Below are positions 15,325-24,863 of a DNA stretch of 39,091 bases, one piece after another. The DNA is taken from positions 1-39,091 of the forward strand of contig CAMVIB010000025.1 of NCBI GenBank assembly GCA_947167455.1, given 5' to 3'. The notes under the pieces were generated by a model that was not told the DNA's origin, searched no databases, and saw only the letters and a list, made by a program, of their open reading frames with translations. This DNA is from an uncultured Prevotellaceae bacterium. Lineage in GTDB: Bacteria > Bacteroidota > Bacteroidia > Bacteroidales > Bacteroidaceae. Both the position numbers and the translations under genes were made by a program. Every line of letters begins with the position of its first letter. Within the stretch, counting starts at the first letter, position 1.

Positions 15325-15573
15325 GAAGTGTGGAGTGAGAAGTGAGAAGTGAGAAGTGAGAAGTGAGAAGTGTGGAGTGAGAAGTGAGAAATGAGAAGTG
15401 AGAAGTGTGGAGTGAGAAGTGAAAAGTGTGGAGTGAGGAGTGAGGAGTGAGAAGTGAGAAGTGAGAAGTGAGAAGTGAGAAATGAGAAGTGAGAAGTGAG
15501 AAGTGTGGAGTGTGAAGTGAGAAGTGAAAAGTGAGAAGTGGGAAGTGAGAAGTGAGAAGTGAGAAGTGAGTGT
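15321..15573. repeat. long heptamer array downstream of mraY
   Basis: About 36 units of a 7-bp repeat, mainly GTGAGAA, with GTGTGGA, GTGAGGA, ATGAGAA and GTGAAAA variants. It starts in the mraY stop codon and ends about 10 bp before the target duplication of the MITE-like element. No protein or RNA gene is recognised. Copy number in such arrays is expected to vary between strains. Confidence 0.92.
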
Positions 15574-15583
15574 CTAAATAAGC

Positions 15584-15862
15584 ATATAATATAAAATGAT
15601 TATCCGCAATCATACCACCAAAGAGACCGCAACGCGGTCTTCGCTCAATAACCGAGGGTACGAGCGTAGCGAGCACCCCCGGATAACAAGCTCTATAGAG
15701 GCAAGCACTCTGAAAGAGTGCCCGAACAGCGTAATGGGCGACCCCTTCAGGGTCGATGTTCCCCTTTTTGTCCCTATCCGGGGGTACTGCGCACCCCCGG
15801 TTATTGAGAGGAGACGCTTCCAGCGTCTTGGTGGTACGATTGCGGATAATCATATAATATAA
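15584..15862 (-). mobile_element. complete MITE-like palindromic element inside the dcw cluster
   Basis: The element proper is 15595-15851 (257 bp), the reverse complement of the copy at 7111-7364 with a few differences. It is flanked by identical 11-mers ATATAATATAA at 15584-15594 and 15852-15862. Terminal inverted repeats and the internal series of small palindromes are conserved. It lies between mraY and murD, so any dcw read-through transcript would carry its hairpins. The murD AAGGAG begins 3 nt after the right-hand duplication. Confidence 0.88.
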
Positions 15863-15875
15863 TTAAGGAGTAGAA

Positions 15876-17210
15876 ATGAACAAGCGAATAGTAATCTTAG
15901 GAGCCGCCGAGAGCGGCGTAGGTGCCGCCGTGCTGGCCAAGAAGGAAGGCTTCGACACGTTCGTCTCCGACGGCGGCAACATCAAGCCCCACTACAAGGC
16001 GATGCTCGACGAGCGCGGCATCAGCTACGAGGAGGGTCACCACAGCGAGCAGCTCATCCTCAACGCCGACGAGATTGTGAAGAGTCCCGGCATCCCCGAG
16101 ACGGCTCCCATGGTGTTGAAGGTGAAGGCTGCCGGCATACCCATCATCAGCGAGATAGAGTTTGCCGGGCGCTACACGACGTCGAAGATGATATGCATCA
16201 CCGGTTCTAACGGCAAGACCACCACGACAAGCCTCATCTACCACATCTTCAGACATGCGGGCTACGATGTCGGCCTGGCCGGCAACATCGGTCGCAGCCT
16301 CGCCCTTCAGGTTGCCGAGGAGCCACATGCCTACTACGTCATCGAGCTGAGCAGCTTCCAGCTCGACAACATGTACGACTTCCGCGCCAACGTCGCCGTG
16401 CTGCTCAACATAACCCCCGACCATCTGGACCGCTACGACGGCAAGATGCAGAACTACACCGACGCCAAGATGCGCATCCTTCAGAACCAGACCAAGGACG
16501 ATGCCTTCGTCTATTGGAACGAAGACCCCATCATCAGCGCCGAGCTCAAGAAATACCACATCGAGAGCCGCCTCTGCCCGTTCAGCATCATCAAGAAGGA
16601 TGGCATGATAGGCTATATCGCCGACGGCGAGTACGTCATCGAGCGTCCCACGCCGTTCAACATGGAGCAGGAGAGCCTGGCCCTGCGCGGCAAGCACAAC
16701 ATGTACAACTCCCTTGCCGCAGGCATCGCCGCCGACCTCAGCGGCATCTCCAACGCCGACATCCGCGAGGGTCTCAGCACATTCCAGGGCGTGGAACACC
16801 GCCTGGAGCCCGTATGCCGTGTGCACGGCGTGCAGTACATCAACGACTCCAAGGCCACCAACGTCGATGCCTGCTGGTACGCCCTCGAGAGCATGACGAC
16901 TCCCACCGTTCTCATCCTCGGGGGTCTGGACAAAGGCAACGACTACTCTGCCATCAAGGAGCTGGTGGTGCAGAAGTGCCGCGCACTGGTGTTCCTCGGC
17001 GTTGACAACACCAAGCTTCACGCCTTCTTCGACCCTCTGGGCATCCCCACCGTAGAGACACACTCCATGCGCGACTGCATGGATGCCTGCTACCGTCTGG
17101 CCCAGCCCGGCGACACCGTGCTACTCTCGCCATGCTGCGCCAGCTTCGACCTTTTCAAGAACATGGAGGACCGCGGCGAGCAGTTCAAAGCCATCGCCCG
17201 CAGTCTGTGA
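15876..17210 (+). CDS. murD: UDP-N-acetylmuramoyl-L-alanine:D-glutamate ligase
   Basis: A 444-residue Mur ligase adding D-glutamate to UDP-MurNAc-L-Ala. The N-terminal nucleotide-like fold begins RIVILGAAESGVGAAVLAKK. The ATP loop is GSNGKTT (110-116). The central domain has NITPDHLDRYDG and HNMYNSLAA. The C-terminal domain has NDSKATNVDA and SPCCASFDLFKNMEDRGEQFK. Complete. AAGGAG (15865-15870) precedes the ATG by 5 nt, a clear ribosome-binding site that is uncommon in this window. The gene follows directly on a repeat array and mobile element, so its expression may be partly uncoupled from mraY. Confidence 0.97.
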   Translation: MNKRIVILGAAESGVGAAVLAKKEGFDTFVSDGGNIKPHYKAMLDERGISYEEGHHSEQLILNADEIVKSPGIPETAPMVLKVKAAGIPIISEIEFAGRYTTSKMICITGSNGKTTTTSLIYHIFRHAGYDVGLAGNIGRSLALQVAEEPHAYYVIELSSFQLDNMYDFRANVAVLLNITPDHLDRYDGKMQNYTDAKMRILQNQTKDDAFVYWNEDPIISAELKKYHIESRLCPFSIIKKDGMIGYIADGEYVIERPTPFNMEQESLALRGKHNMYNSLAAGIAADLSGISNADIREGLSTFQGVEHRLEPVCRVHGVQYINDSKATNVDACWYALESMTTPTVLILGGLDKGNDYSAIKELVVQKCRALVFLGVDNTKLHAFFDPLGIPTVETHSMRDCMDACYRLAQPGDTVLLSPCCASFDLFKNMEDRGEQFKAIARSL

Positions 17211-17277
17211 CACGTCCGCGCCCGACAAGCCTCACCATTCACGACATGCCTCGCACATTCACCGTTAACTCAACATC

Positions 17278-18489
17278 ATGTCAGCAAATACTCGTTACAA
17301 CCTCTCGCGCCTCTTCGAAGGTGACAAGGTAATATGGATGATACTGTTCTTCCTCTGCAGCATCTCCATACTCGAAGTCTATAGCGCCTCGAGCAACATG
17401 AGCTACGAGAAAGGCAATTTCTGGTCGCCCGTGCTCATGCACTCACTCTACATCGGCATCGGCCTTCTCGTGGCATGGTTCGTACACCGCATCCCGTGCC
17501 GCTTCTTCGGTTGGATTGTCGTGGCGGGGCCTCTGCTCAGTGTCGTGCTGCTTGCCACGGCATACTTCTACGGCGCCGTCAACGAGACACACCGCTTCAT
17601 GAACATCCTGGGCATCTCCTTCCAGCCGTCGGAGATTGCCAAGGGTTCGCTGGTGGTGGTGGTGGCATGGCTGCTCAGCGTGATGCGCGATGAGGAGGGC
17701 GCCACGCCATCGGCTTTCAAATGGATATTAGGCTTCACGGGCGTCATCTGCGCTCTCATAGTAACCGAGAACCTCTCCACGGCAGCCATAGCATTCCTGG
17801 TGGTGCTCATGATGATGTTCGTGGGCCGTGTGCCATGGCGGCTGATGGGTCCGCTCATCGGCCTGCTCACCCTGGCCGGAGCCCTGGGCTATGCCACCCT
17901 GAAGTTCACGCCCGAGGAGGTGCTCGACAGTCTCGACGACACCCCCGTGCTAAAACGCCTGCCGACATGGGCTCACCGCATGCGCGACCATGTTGAGTTC
18001 CCGGCCGACCCCGACTCATTCGACATCACCACCAACCCGCAGATCGTGCAGTCGCACATCGCCATTGCCACATGCAACGTCATAGGCCGCGGACCCGGCA
18101 ACAGCACCGTGCGCGACTTCCTGCCTCAGGCCTATTCAGACTTCATCTTCGCCATCATCATCGAGGAGCTGGGTCTGGTGGGAGGCATCTTCGTGGTGCT
18201 TTTCTACATCGCCCTGCTCTACCGTGCCGCGCGCATAGCGGGCCGTTGCGAGAAGAACTTCCCCGCATATCTCATCATGGGTCTCGCCCTGCTCATCGTC
18301 ACACAGGCGCTCATCAACATGAGCGTTGCCGTGGGGCTGATACCCGTCACAGGTCAGCCCCTGCCACTCGTGAGCCGCGGCGGCACATCAATCATGGTCA
18401 ACTGCGCTTATATCGGCATGATGCTCTCCATCAGCCGGACGGCACGCCTTCAGTCAGAGGACAAGGTGCCCAAGTCCAAGCTCATCTGA
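17278..18489 (+). CDS. ftsW: septal lipid II polymerase (SEDS family) FtsW
   Basis: A 403-residue SEDS-family membrane protein with about ten predicted helices. It polymerises lipid II at the septum together with FtsI. Family landmarks: LEVYSASSNMS near the first periplasmic loop, FQPSEIAKGSLVV, TENLSTAAIAFLV, AYSDFIFAIIIEELGLVGG, and the C-terminal GLIPVTGQPLPLVSRGGTS. Full length. Position between murD and murG favours FtsW over its homologue RodA. It starts 67 nt after murD. Confidence 0.95.
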   Translation: MSANTRYNLSRLFEGDKVIWMILFFLCSISILEVYSASSNMSYEKGNFWSPVLMHSLYIGIGLLVAWFVHRIPCRFFGWIVVAGPLLSVVLLATAYFYGAVNETHRFMNILGISFQPSEIAKGSLVVVVAWLLSVMRDEEGATPSAFKWILGFTGVICALIVTENLSTAAIAFLVVLMMMFVGRVPWRLMGPLIGLLTLAGALGYATLKFTPEEVLDSLDDTPVLKRLPTWAHRMRDHVEFPADPDSFDITTNPQIVQSHIAIATCNVIGRGPGNSTVRDFLPQAYSDFIFAIIIEELGLVGGIFVVLFYIALLYRAARIAGRCEKNFPAYLIMGLALLIVTQALINMSVAVGLIPVTGQPLPLVSRGGTSIMVNCAYIGMMLSISRTARLQSEDKVPKSKLI

Positions 18490-18558
18490 CAGCCGCTCCC
18501 CTCACAATATCATCATCATATAATATCGGTTCGACACTCTTAACACCACATAAACATT

Positions 18559-19677
18559 ATGCCCTTCAAGTTCATCATCAGCGGTGGCGGCACAGGCGGC
18601 CACATCTTCCCGGCACTGAGCATCGCCAACGGCATCAAGTCCAAGCTCCCCGATGCCGAAATCCTCTTCGTGGGTGCCGAGGGCCGCATGGAAATGCAGC
18701 GCGTGCCTGCCGCCGGCTACCAGATCGTGGGTCTGCCCGTTGCCGGCTTCGACCGCAAGCACCTGCTGCGCAACATCTCCGTGCTCTGGAAACTGCTGCG
18801 CAGCCGCTCCAAGGCCCGGCGCATAGTGCGCGACTTCAAGCCCGATGTCGCCGTGGGCGTCGGCGGCTATGCCAGCGGCCCGACGCTGAAGGTTGCCGAG
18901 GAGATGGGCATTCCCACACTGCTGCAAGAGCAGAACTCATACGCCGGTGTCACCAACAAGCTTCTGGCGAAGGGTGCCAGCAAGATATGCGTGGCCTATG
19001 AGGGCATGGAGCGCTTCTTCCCCAAGGAGAAGATCATGCTCACCGGCAACCCCGTGCGCCAGTCTCTCACCGAGTGCCGGCTCACGCGCACCGAGGCGGT
19101 GACGAAGCTCGGCTTCGACCCCGTAAGGCCTGTGGTGCTCATCATCGGAGGCAGCCTCGGCGCCGGCACCGTCAACGAGAGCGTCATGGCCTCGCTCAAA
19201 CAGATTGGCGACAGCCATGTGCAGATAGTGTGGCAGACCGGAGGCTACTACTTCAACGACATCAAGCAGCGCCTGTCCGACAGCGGATGCCCCAAGAACC
19301 TCAAGGTCACCGACTTCATAAGCCACATGGATGAGGCCTACCGTGCCGCAGACCTCGTCATCAGCCGTGCCGGGGCCAGCAGCATCTCGGAGCTGTGCCT
19401 CCTGGGCAAGGCATCAATCCTCGTGCCGTCGCCCAACGTTGCCGAAGACCACCAGACACACAACGCCATGGCCCTCGTCAGGCGCGAGGCAGCACTTCTG
19501 GTGAAGGATGCCGACGCACGCCGGCAACTCATACCCCTGGCCCTGCAGACGGCCATGAACCCGTCGCTGCTACGCAAGACGGCCGACAATGCCCGCAAGA
19601 TGGCCTTCAAGGACTCGGCAGAGGTCATCGCCGACGAGGTCATCGCCCTCGCCCGCCAGCGCCGCGGCGCCAAATAG
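18559..19677 (+). CDS. murG: UDP-GlcNAc:MurNAc-pentapeptide-undecaprenyl GlcNAc transferase
   Basis: A 372-residue GT-B glycosyltransferase that converts lipid I to lipid II on the inner face of the membrane. The N-terminal glycine-rich loop GGGTGGHIFPAL (9-20), the second G-loop GVGGYASGP, the hinge LLQEQNSYAGVTNK, IIGGSLGAGTVNE, and the UDP-GlcNAc-binding SRAGASSISELCLLGKASILVPSPNVAEDHQTHNA region (split by its motifs) are all present. Complete. It starts 69 nt after ftsW, with 34 nt to murC. Confidence 0.97.
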   Translation: MPFKFIISGGGTGGHIFPALSIANGIKSKLPDAEILFVGAEGRMEMQRVPAAGYQIVGLPVAGFDRKHLLRNISVLWKLLRSRSKARRIVRDFKPDVAVGVGGYASGPTLKVAEEMGIPTLLQEQNSYAGVTNKLLAKGASKICVAYEGMERFFPKEKIMLTGNPVRQSLTECRLTRTEAVTKLGFDPVRPVVLIIGGSLGAGTVNESVMASLKQIGDSHVQIVWQTGGYYFNDIKQRLSDSGCPKNLKVTDFISHMDEAYRAADLVISRAGASSISELCLLGKASILVPSPNVAEDHQTHNAMALVRREAALLVKDADARRQLIPLALQTAMNPSLLRKTADNARKMAFKDSAEVIADEVIALARQRRGAK

Positions 19678-19711
19678 CAACACCACACACACACCTACAA
19701 CCCATTCAGTC

Positions 19712-21094
19712 ATGGACAATCAGCAGAATTCAAGTGTATATTTCATAGGCATCGGCGGCATAGGCATGAGTGCCATAGCACGCTATTACCTGCAGCGCAG
19801 GCTCACCGTGGCCGGCTACGACCGCACGCCGTCAGCCCTCACCCACGAGCTCGAGGCCGAGGGTGCCGACATCCACTATGCCGACGATGTCGCCCTCATA
19901 CCCCAGGCCTGTCTCGACCCGCGGCATACTCTCGTAATATATACCCCGGCCATACCCGCCGACATGGCAGAGCTATGCTATTTCCGCCAACAGGGCTTCT
20001 GCCTGCGCAAGCGTGCCGAGGTGCTCGGCATGCTCACCCGCGACATGCGCGGACTCTGCGTGGCAGGCACCCACGGCAAGACCACCACGAGCAGCATGTG
20101 CGCTCATATCCTCCACCAGAGCCACCTCCACTGCAACGCCTTCCTCGGAGGCATCACCAAGAACTATGGCACCAACTACCTCCTGTCGCCCGACAGCCGG
20201 TATGTCGTCATCGAGGCCGACGAGTTCGACCGTTCCTTCCACCACCTCACGCCATGGGCCACCGTCATCACCGCCACCGATGCCGACCACCTCGACATCT
20301 ACGGCACCGAGGCGGCATACCTCGAGAGCTTCCGCCACTACACCGAGCTCATACGTCCCGACGGAGCACTCATCATACACACGGGCCTGAAGATGACGCC
20401 CAACCCGCAGCCCGGCGTACGCGTCTTCACCTACAGCCGCGATGGCGGCGACTTCCATGCCGCGAACATACGCATCGGCCAGGGCAGCATCAGCTTCGAC
20501 CTCGTGTCGCCCATCGCCGACGTCGCCGACATAAGCCTCGGCGTGCCCGTGGGCATCAACATCGAGAACAGCATCGCCGCCATGGCACTGGCTCAGCTGG
20601 CAGGCGCCACGCCCGACGAGCTGCGCTCCGCCATGTCAACCTTCAGCGGTGTGGACCGACGCTTCGACTTCCACGTCCGCACGCCGCGCCACGCCTACCT
20701 CAGCGACTATGCCCACCATCCCGAAGAGATACGCCAGTGCGTGCAGAGCATCCGCGAGGTCTATGCCGGACGCCGCATAGTGGGCATCTTCCAGCCACAT
20801 CTCTACACTCGCACCCGCGACTTCTACCGCGACTTCGCCGACGCCCTGGCAGGACTCGACGAGGTGATACTCACAGAGATCTATCCTGCTCGCGAGAAGC
20901 CCATAGAGGGCGTCACGAGCCAGCTCATACTCGACAACCTGCCGGCAGGCAAGCCCTCACGCATCATCAGCAAGGCCGATGTCGTGGAGGTGGTGCGCCA
21001 TCTCGACTTCGACGTGCTGATAACGCTCGGAGCCGGAGACCTCGAAGACTATGTGCCGGCCATCACCGAGGCCGTGAAGGCCCTCGAAGCATAG
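19712..21094 (+). CDS. murC: UDP-N-acetylmuramate:L-alanine ligase
   Basis: A 460-residue Mur ligase that adds the first stem-peptide residue. The N-terminal Rossmann motif VYFIGIGGIGMSAIARYY (9-26) fixes the start at 19712. A longer in-frame extension to 19589 overlaps the end of murG and is rejected. The ATP loop is GTHGKTT (119-125). Later blocks include EADEFDRSFHHL, TDADHLDIYG, FSGVDRRFDF and YAHHPEEI. Complete. murB and ddl, which accompany murC in many other phyla, are not in this cluster. Confidence 0.96.
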   Translation: MDNQQNSSVYFIGIGGIGMSAIARYYLQRRLTVAGYDRTPSALTHELEAEGADIHYADDVALIPQACLDPRHTLVIYTPAIPADMAELCYFRQQGFCLRKRAEVLGMLTRDMRGLCVAGTHGKTTTSSMCAHILHQSHLHCNAFLGGITKNYGTNYLLSPDSRYVVIEADEFDRSFHHLTPWATVITATDADHLDIYGTEAAYLESFRHYTELIRPDGALIIHTGLKMTPNPQPGVRVFTYSRDGGDFHAANIRIGQGSISFDLVSPIADVADISLGVPVGINIENSIAAMALAQLAGATPDELRSAMSTFSGVDRRFDFHVRTPRHAYLSDYAHHPEEIRQCVQSIREVYAGRRIVGIFQPHLYTRTRDFYRDFADALAGLDEVILTEIYPAREKPIEGVTSQLILDNLPAGKPSRIISKADVVEVVRHLDFDVLITLGAGDLEDYVPAITEAVKALEA

Positions 21095-21151
21095 CAACGC
21101 AACACAGCGACATACGTAACGCCAACGCCACACACCAAAACACATACAGCC

Positions 21152-21877
21152 GTGTTCAAGAGATTAATAAAGATAGCAGCATTGCTCGGCGTCGCAGCCT
21201 ACCTCATCTTCGCGCTGACGACAATCAACCGCCCCGCACAGCCCAGCCACTGCAAGGGCTTGGTCATCAACATCACGGACACTGACTTTGTCAACGACGA
21301 CGAGGTGCGGCAGATCCTGCACGCCAACAAGCTCTTCCCCGAAGGGAAGAGCTTCGATGACATCAGCCTCGCCGTCATGGAGTCATGCCTCGTGGCAAGC
21401 CCATACGTTCAGCAGGCTCTGTGCTATCAGACGTCGGAGGGCAAGATCAGCATCAACCTCACGCCGCGCAAGCCCATCCTGCACGTCATCAACAACAGTG
21501 GCGAAGACTTCTACATCGACAACTGCGGGGGCACCATGCCGCGTGCCGGGCACACCACCGACCTCATCGTCATGACAGGCAATGTGCCCCGCAAGAGCGC
21601 CCCGGCACTGTATTCGTCGCTCGGCAACACCATCAATGCCGACACCTTCTGGAACCACAACATAGAGGAGATTCACGTCACCGCCACCGGCGAGCTGCAA
21701 CTCACACCCCGCGAGGGCAACCACATCATCATCCTCGGCGACACATCGGCCATCGCTGACAAGCTGAGCCGCCTCACACGCTTCTATGACGAAGCCATCG
21801 CCAAAGCTGGATGGAACCGCTACAAGACTATCAACGTAAAATTCGACAATCAAATCGTTTGTACAAAATGGGAGTAG
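21152..21877 (+). CDS. ftsQ: cell division protein FtsQ
   Basis: A 241-residue bitopic protein: a short basic cytoplasmic tail, one membrane segment (about 7-24), then a POTRA-like periplasmic domain (KGLVINITDTDFVNDDEVRQIL, about 33-55) and a beta domain. FtsQ recruits FtsL and regulates FtsWI. The start codon is GTG. No in-frame ATG lies before the membrane segment, and the GTG start gives the expected FKRLIKIAALLG N-terminus. The sequence is poorly conserved, so the call leans on topology and position between murC and ftsA. The last 10 nt overlap the ftsA start, suggesting translational coupling. Confidence 0.9.
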   Translation: MFKRLIKIAALLGVAAYLIFALTTINRPAQPSHCKGLVINITDTDFVNDDEVRQILHANKLFPEGKSFDDISLAVMESCLVASPYVQQALCYQTSEGKISINLTPRKPILHVINNSGEDFYIDNCGGTMPRAGHTTDLIVMTGNVPRKSAPALYSSLGNTINADTFWNHNIEEIHVTATGELQLTPREGNHIIILGDTSAIADKLSRLTRFYDEAIAKAGWNRYKTINVKFDNQIVCTKWE

Positions 21878-23295
21878 AAAGAAACATCGTAGCCATCGAA
21901 CTCGGGTCGTCAGCCATCCGAGGCATCATCGGGCAGCGCCGAAGCGATGGTAGCCTACAAGTCTTAGGCTATGAAAAGGAGAGCCTGCCTGACAGCATCC
22001 GCAAGGGAGCGATCTACAACTTCGACAAGACGGTGGCGGCCATCACTGCCGTGAAAAGCCGTCTGGAGGAGCGACAGAAAGTGTTTATAAACCGTGTCTA
22101 TGTCGGCCTGGCAGGACAGTCGCTGCGCACCGTGGGCAACAGCGTCACGCGCAACCTCGACGTGCGTGTGGCCATCAGCGAGGAGATTGTGGACCGCCTG
22201 AAGGACGAGAACCTCGCCAAGAACTACGGCGATGCCGAGATCCTCGACGTCGTGCCGCAGGAGTACCGCGTCGGCGGGCGCTCCACCAACGACCCTGTGG
22301 GCATCATGGCCGACCGCATCGAGGGGCTGTACAAGAACATCATCTCGCGACGCACGCTGCGCGAGGGCATACAGAGGGTGATGCAGATGGCCAAGCTCGA
22401 GATCGCCGACTTCTTCATCTCGCCGCTACTGCTCGGAGGCTACCTCCTTAGCGACACCGAGAAGCGCTCGGGATGCGCGCTCATCGACTTCGGCGCAGAG
22501 ACAACCACCGTCGCCGTCTATGAGAAGAACATACTGCGACACCTCGTGGTGATACCACTCGGTGGCAACAACATCACCAGCGACATCGCCGCAAAGCTGC
22601 ACATCGACTTCGACGAGGCCGAGCAGCTCAAGCTGCGTCACGGCTCGGCATGGACCGACGAGGCCTCCATGGATGCCACACCAACCATCGACATCACCGG
22701 CAACCAGAAGGTCAGCAAACGCCAGATTCTTTCCATCATCGAGGCACGCCAGCACGAGATCCTCGAGAACGTGTGGGAACAGCTGCGCGGCTTCACCGAG
22801 CGACTCATGTCGGGAATAGTGTTCACCGGCGGTGCCGCCAACATCAAGAACCTCGACACGGCACTCAAGGAGCTGCACGGCTACGACAAGACCAAGCTGC
22901 GCCTGAAGCCGGCATCCGACGACTTCACCACGAGCCTGAAGCTCGACTATCAGAACAACAACCTCTCGCTACTGCTCGCCATGCTGCGCCGCGGCGACAT
23001 GGCATGCACCAGCGAAAAACCTCTCGAGCCCGGACTCTTCGACCAGCAGGAAGAAGCCCCCGACACCTCCATACCCACCGCCGACGCACAGAAGGCAGAC
23101 GGTGCCGTAATCACACCTCACACGACAGACGAGACCAACGCCCCCAATATCTCCGATGCCTCTGCCGACGACAAAGACGACAAAGACGACAAAGAGCCCC
23201 AGAAGCCAAAGGGACCCGGCATCTTCACACGATTCTCAGAGGGATTCAAGCGCATAGCATCGATTCTCGTGGATCCCGACGAGACACAGCCTTAA
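21868..23295 (+). CDS. ftsA: cell division protein FtsA
   Basis: A 475-residue actin-fold ATPase that tethers FtsZ to the membrane. The phosphate-1 motif is IVAIELGSSAIRGIIG (about 6-21). The middle carries ALIDFGAETTTVAVYEKN and GGNNITSDIA, and the adenosine motif is IVFTGGAANIKNLD. The end has an acidic, repetitive linker (DDKDDKDDKE) followed by an amphipathic membrane-targeting helix (FTRFSEGFKRIASIL). The linker is long compared with the short E. coli tail but usual for Bacteroidetes. The ATG at 21868, inside the end of ftsQ, is chosen because the fold begins six residues later; the open frame further upstream overlaps ftsQ. Confidence 0.95.
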   Translation: MGVERNIVAIELGSSAIRGIIGQRRSDGSLQVLGYEKESLPDSIRKGAIYNFDKTVAAITAVKSRLEERQKVFINRVYVGLAGQSLRTVGNSVTRNLDVRVAISEEIVDRLKDENLAKNYGDAEILDVVPQEYRVGGRSTNDPVGIMADRIEGLYKNIISRRTLREGIQRVMQMAKLEIADFFISPLLLGGYLLSDTEKRSGCALIDFGAETTTVAVYEKNILRHLVVIPLGGNNITSDIAAKLHIDFDEAEQLKLRHGSAWTDEASMDATPTIDITGNQKVSKRQILSIIEARQHEILENVWEQLRGFTERLMSGIVFTGGAANIKNLDTALKELHGYDKTKLRLKPASDDFTTSLKLDYQNNNLSLLLAMLRRGDMACTSEKPLEPGLFDQQEEAPDTSIPTADAQKADGAVITPHTTDETNAPNISDASADDKDDKDDKEPQKPKGPGIFTRFSEGFKRIASILVDPDETQP

Positions 23296-23349
23296 TAATG
23301 GCATCTCCGATAACTATTAACAATAACGTCTATCAAAAACTTCTCTGAT

Positions 23350-24678
23350 ATGGAAGACTATATAAGCCAGGGGGGAGGCATACAATTTGACCTCAAGGTC
23401 AACAACCCCAGCATAATCAAGGTCGTAGGTGTCGGCGGCGGCGGCGGCAATGCCGTGACGCACATGTTCAACGAGGGCATCCACGATGTCACCTACGTGC
23501 TCTGCAACACCGACAACAAGGCTCTCAGCGACTCGCCGGTGCCCAACAAGCTACAGATGGGCGAGGGGCTGGGTGCCGGCAACCGCCCGGAGGTGGGCCG
23601 CAAGGCCGCCCTCGACAGCATCGACAAGATACGTGACCTCTTCACCGACGGCACACGCATGGCATTCATCACCGCCGGCATGGGCGGCGGCACGGGAACG
23701 GGAGCAGCACCCATCGTGGCACAGTGTGCCCGCGAGATGGACATCCTCACCGTGGGCATCGTGACGATACCATTCGCCTTCGAGGGCTACAAGAAGATCG
23801 ACAAGGCTCTCGACGGCGTCGAGGAGATGTCAAAACACGTCGATGCTCTCCTCGTCATCAACAACGAACGCCTGCGCGAGATATACCCCGAACTCACCGT
23901 GCTCAACGGCTTCGCAAAAGCCGACGACACGCTCTCCGTGGCCGCCAAGAGCATCGCCGAGATCATCACCATGCGAGGCATCATCAACCTCGACTTCGAG
24001 GACGTGAAGACAGTACTCAAGGACGGCGGCGTGGCCATCATGTCAACAGGCTACGGCGAGGGCGAGAACCGCGTCATGAAGGCTTTCCAGGAAGCTCTGC
24101 ACAGCCCCTTGCTCAACAACAACGACATCTACAACTCACAGAAGGTGCTCTTCTACATCACCTTCAGCAGCTCGGGCGAGACAGAGCAGCTCACCATGGA
24201 GGAGATGAACGAGGTCAACGACTTCATGAAACGTTTCCAGCAGGACATCGTGGAGACGAAGTGGGGCCTCGGCATCGATGACTCACTGGGCTCGAAGGTG
24301 AAGATCACGCTCCTCGCATCAGGATTCGGCCTCGCCAACGTGCCGGGTATGGAGGCCGTGGAGAAGAAACGCGAGATGGCCGACGATGCCGCACGCCGCA
24401 AGGCCGAGGAAGAGGCAGAGAACAACGACGAGCGCCGCAGGCAGTATTATCGCGGCGAGAACGAACGCGCACAGAAGCCGCGACGTCACATCTTCGTCTT
24501 CAACGACGAAGACCTCGACAACGATGACATCATCTCGATGCTCGACTCATCGCCCACGGTGGACCGCCGCAAGGACGAGCTGCTCCGCATCAAGGAGAAA
24601 CGCACCAACGAGCAGGCCGATAACAACGTTGCCACACCTGAGGCCGACACAGCGCCGGCATTCACAATAACGTTTTAG
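23350..24678 (+). CDS. ftsZ: cell division GTPase FtsZ
   Basis: A 442-residue bacterial tubulin that polymerises into the Z-ring. N-terminal VVGVGGGGGNAVTHM (25-39), the tubulin signature GGGTGTGAAP (112-121), and the T7 catalytic loop in NLDFEDVKTVL are intact. The GTPase core ends near residue 330. A charged, Arg/Glu-rich linker follows, then a C-terminal tail ending PAFTITF, which differs from the proteobacterial tail. It starts 54 nt after ftsA and is the last gene of the cluster. No strong rho-independent terminator is visible directly behind it. Confidence 0.98.
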   Translation: MEDYISQGGGIQFDLKVNNPSIIKVVGVGGGGGNAVTHMFNEGIHDVTYVLCNTDNKALSDSPVPNKLQMGEGLGAGNRPEVGRKAALDSIDKIRDLFTDGTRMAFITAGMGGGTGTGAAPIVAQCAREMDILTVGIVTIPFAFEGYKKIDKALDGVEEMSKHVDALLVINNERLREIYPELTVLNGFAKADDTLSVAAKSIAEIITMRGIINLDFEDVKTVLKDGGVAIMSTGYGEGENRVMKAFQEALHSPLLNNNDIYNSQKVLFYITFSSSGETEQLTMEEMNEVNDFMKRFQQDIVETKWGLGIDDSLGSKVKITLLASGFGLANVPGMEAVEKKREMADDAARRKAEEEAENNDERRRQYYRGENERAQKPRRHIFVFNDEDLDNDDIISMLDSSPTVDRRKDELLRIKEKRTNEQADNNVATPEADTAPAFTITF

Positions 24679-24863
24679 GCTGGTTCGATGAGCAACCCAC
24701 CTTTAACTCTACTTTCTCTGCAACCCCGCAGGGGGGGTACGAAGCTCAGCGCGTGATGAACCCGGCTGTAACTTTCGACAGCCTCTAAAAAACCGAAGGG
24801 GGCGGCCAACCACAGGCAGAGGCGTCAGCCCCTGTCACAGCCAAAGACAGAAAACGGAACCAC

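Noticed and set aside
15254..15853. Minus-strand 199-codon open frame over the heptamer array and mobile element
   Set aside because: It consists only of repeat translation and antisense mraY sequence; no coding signature.
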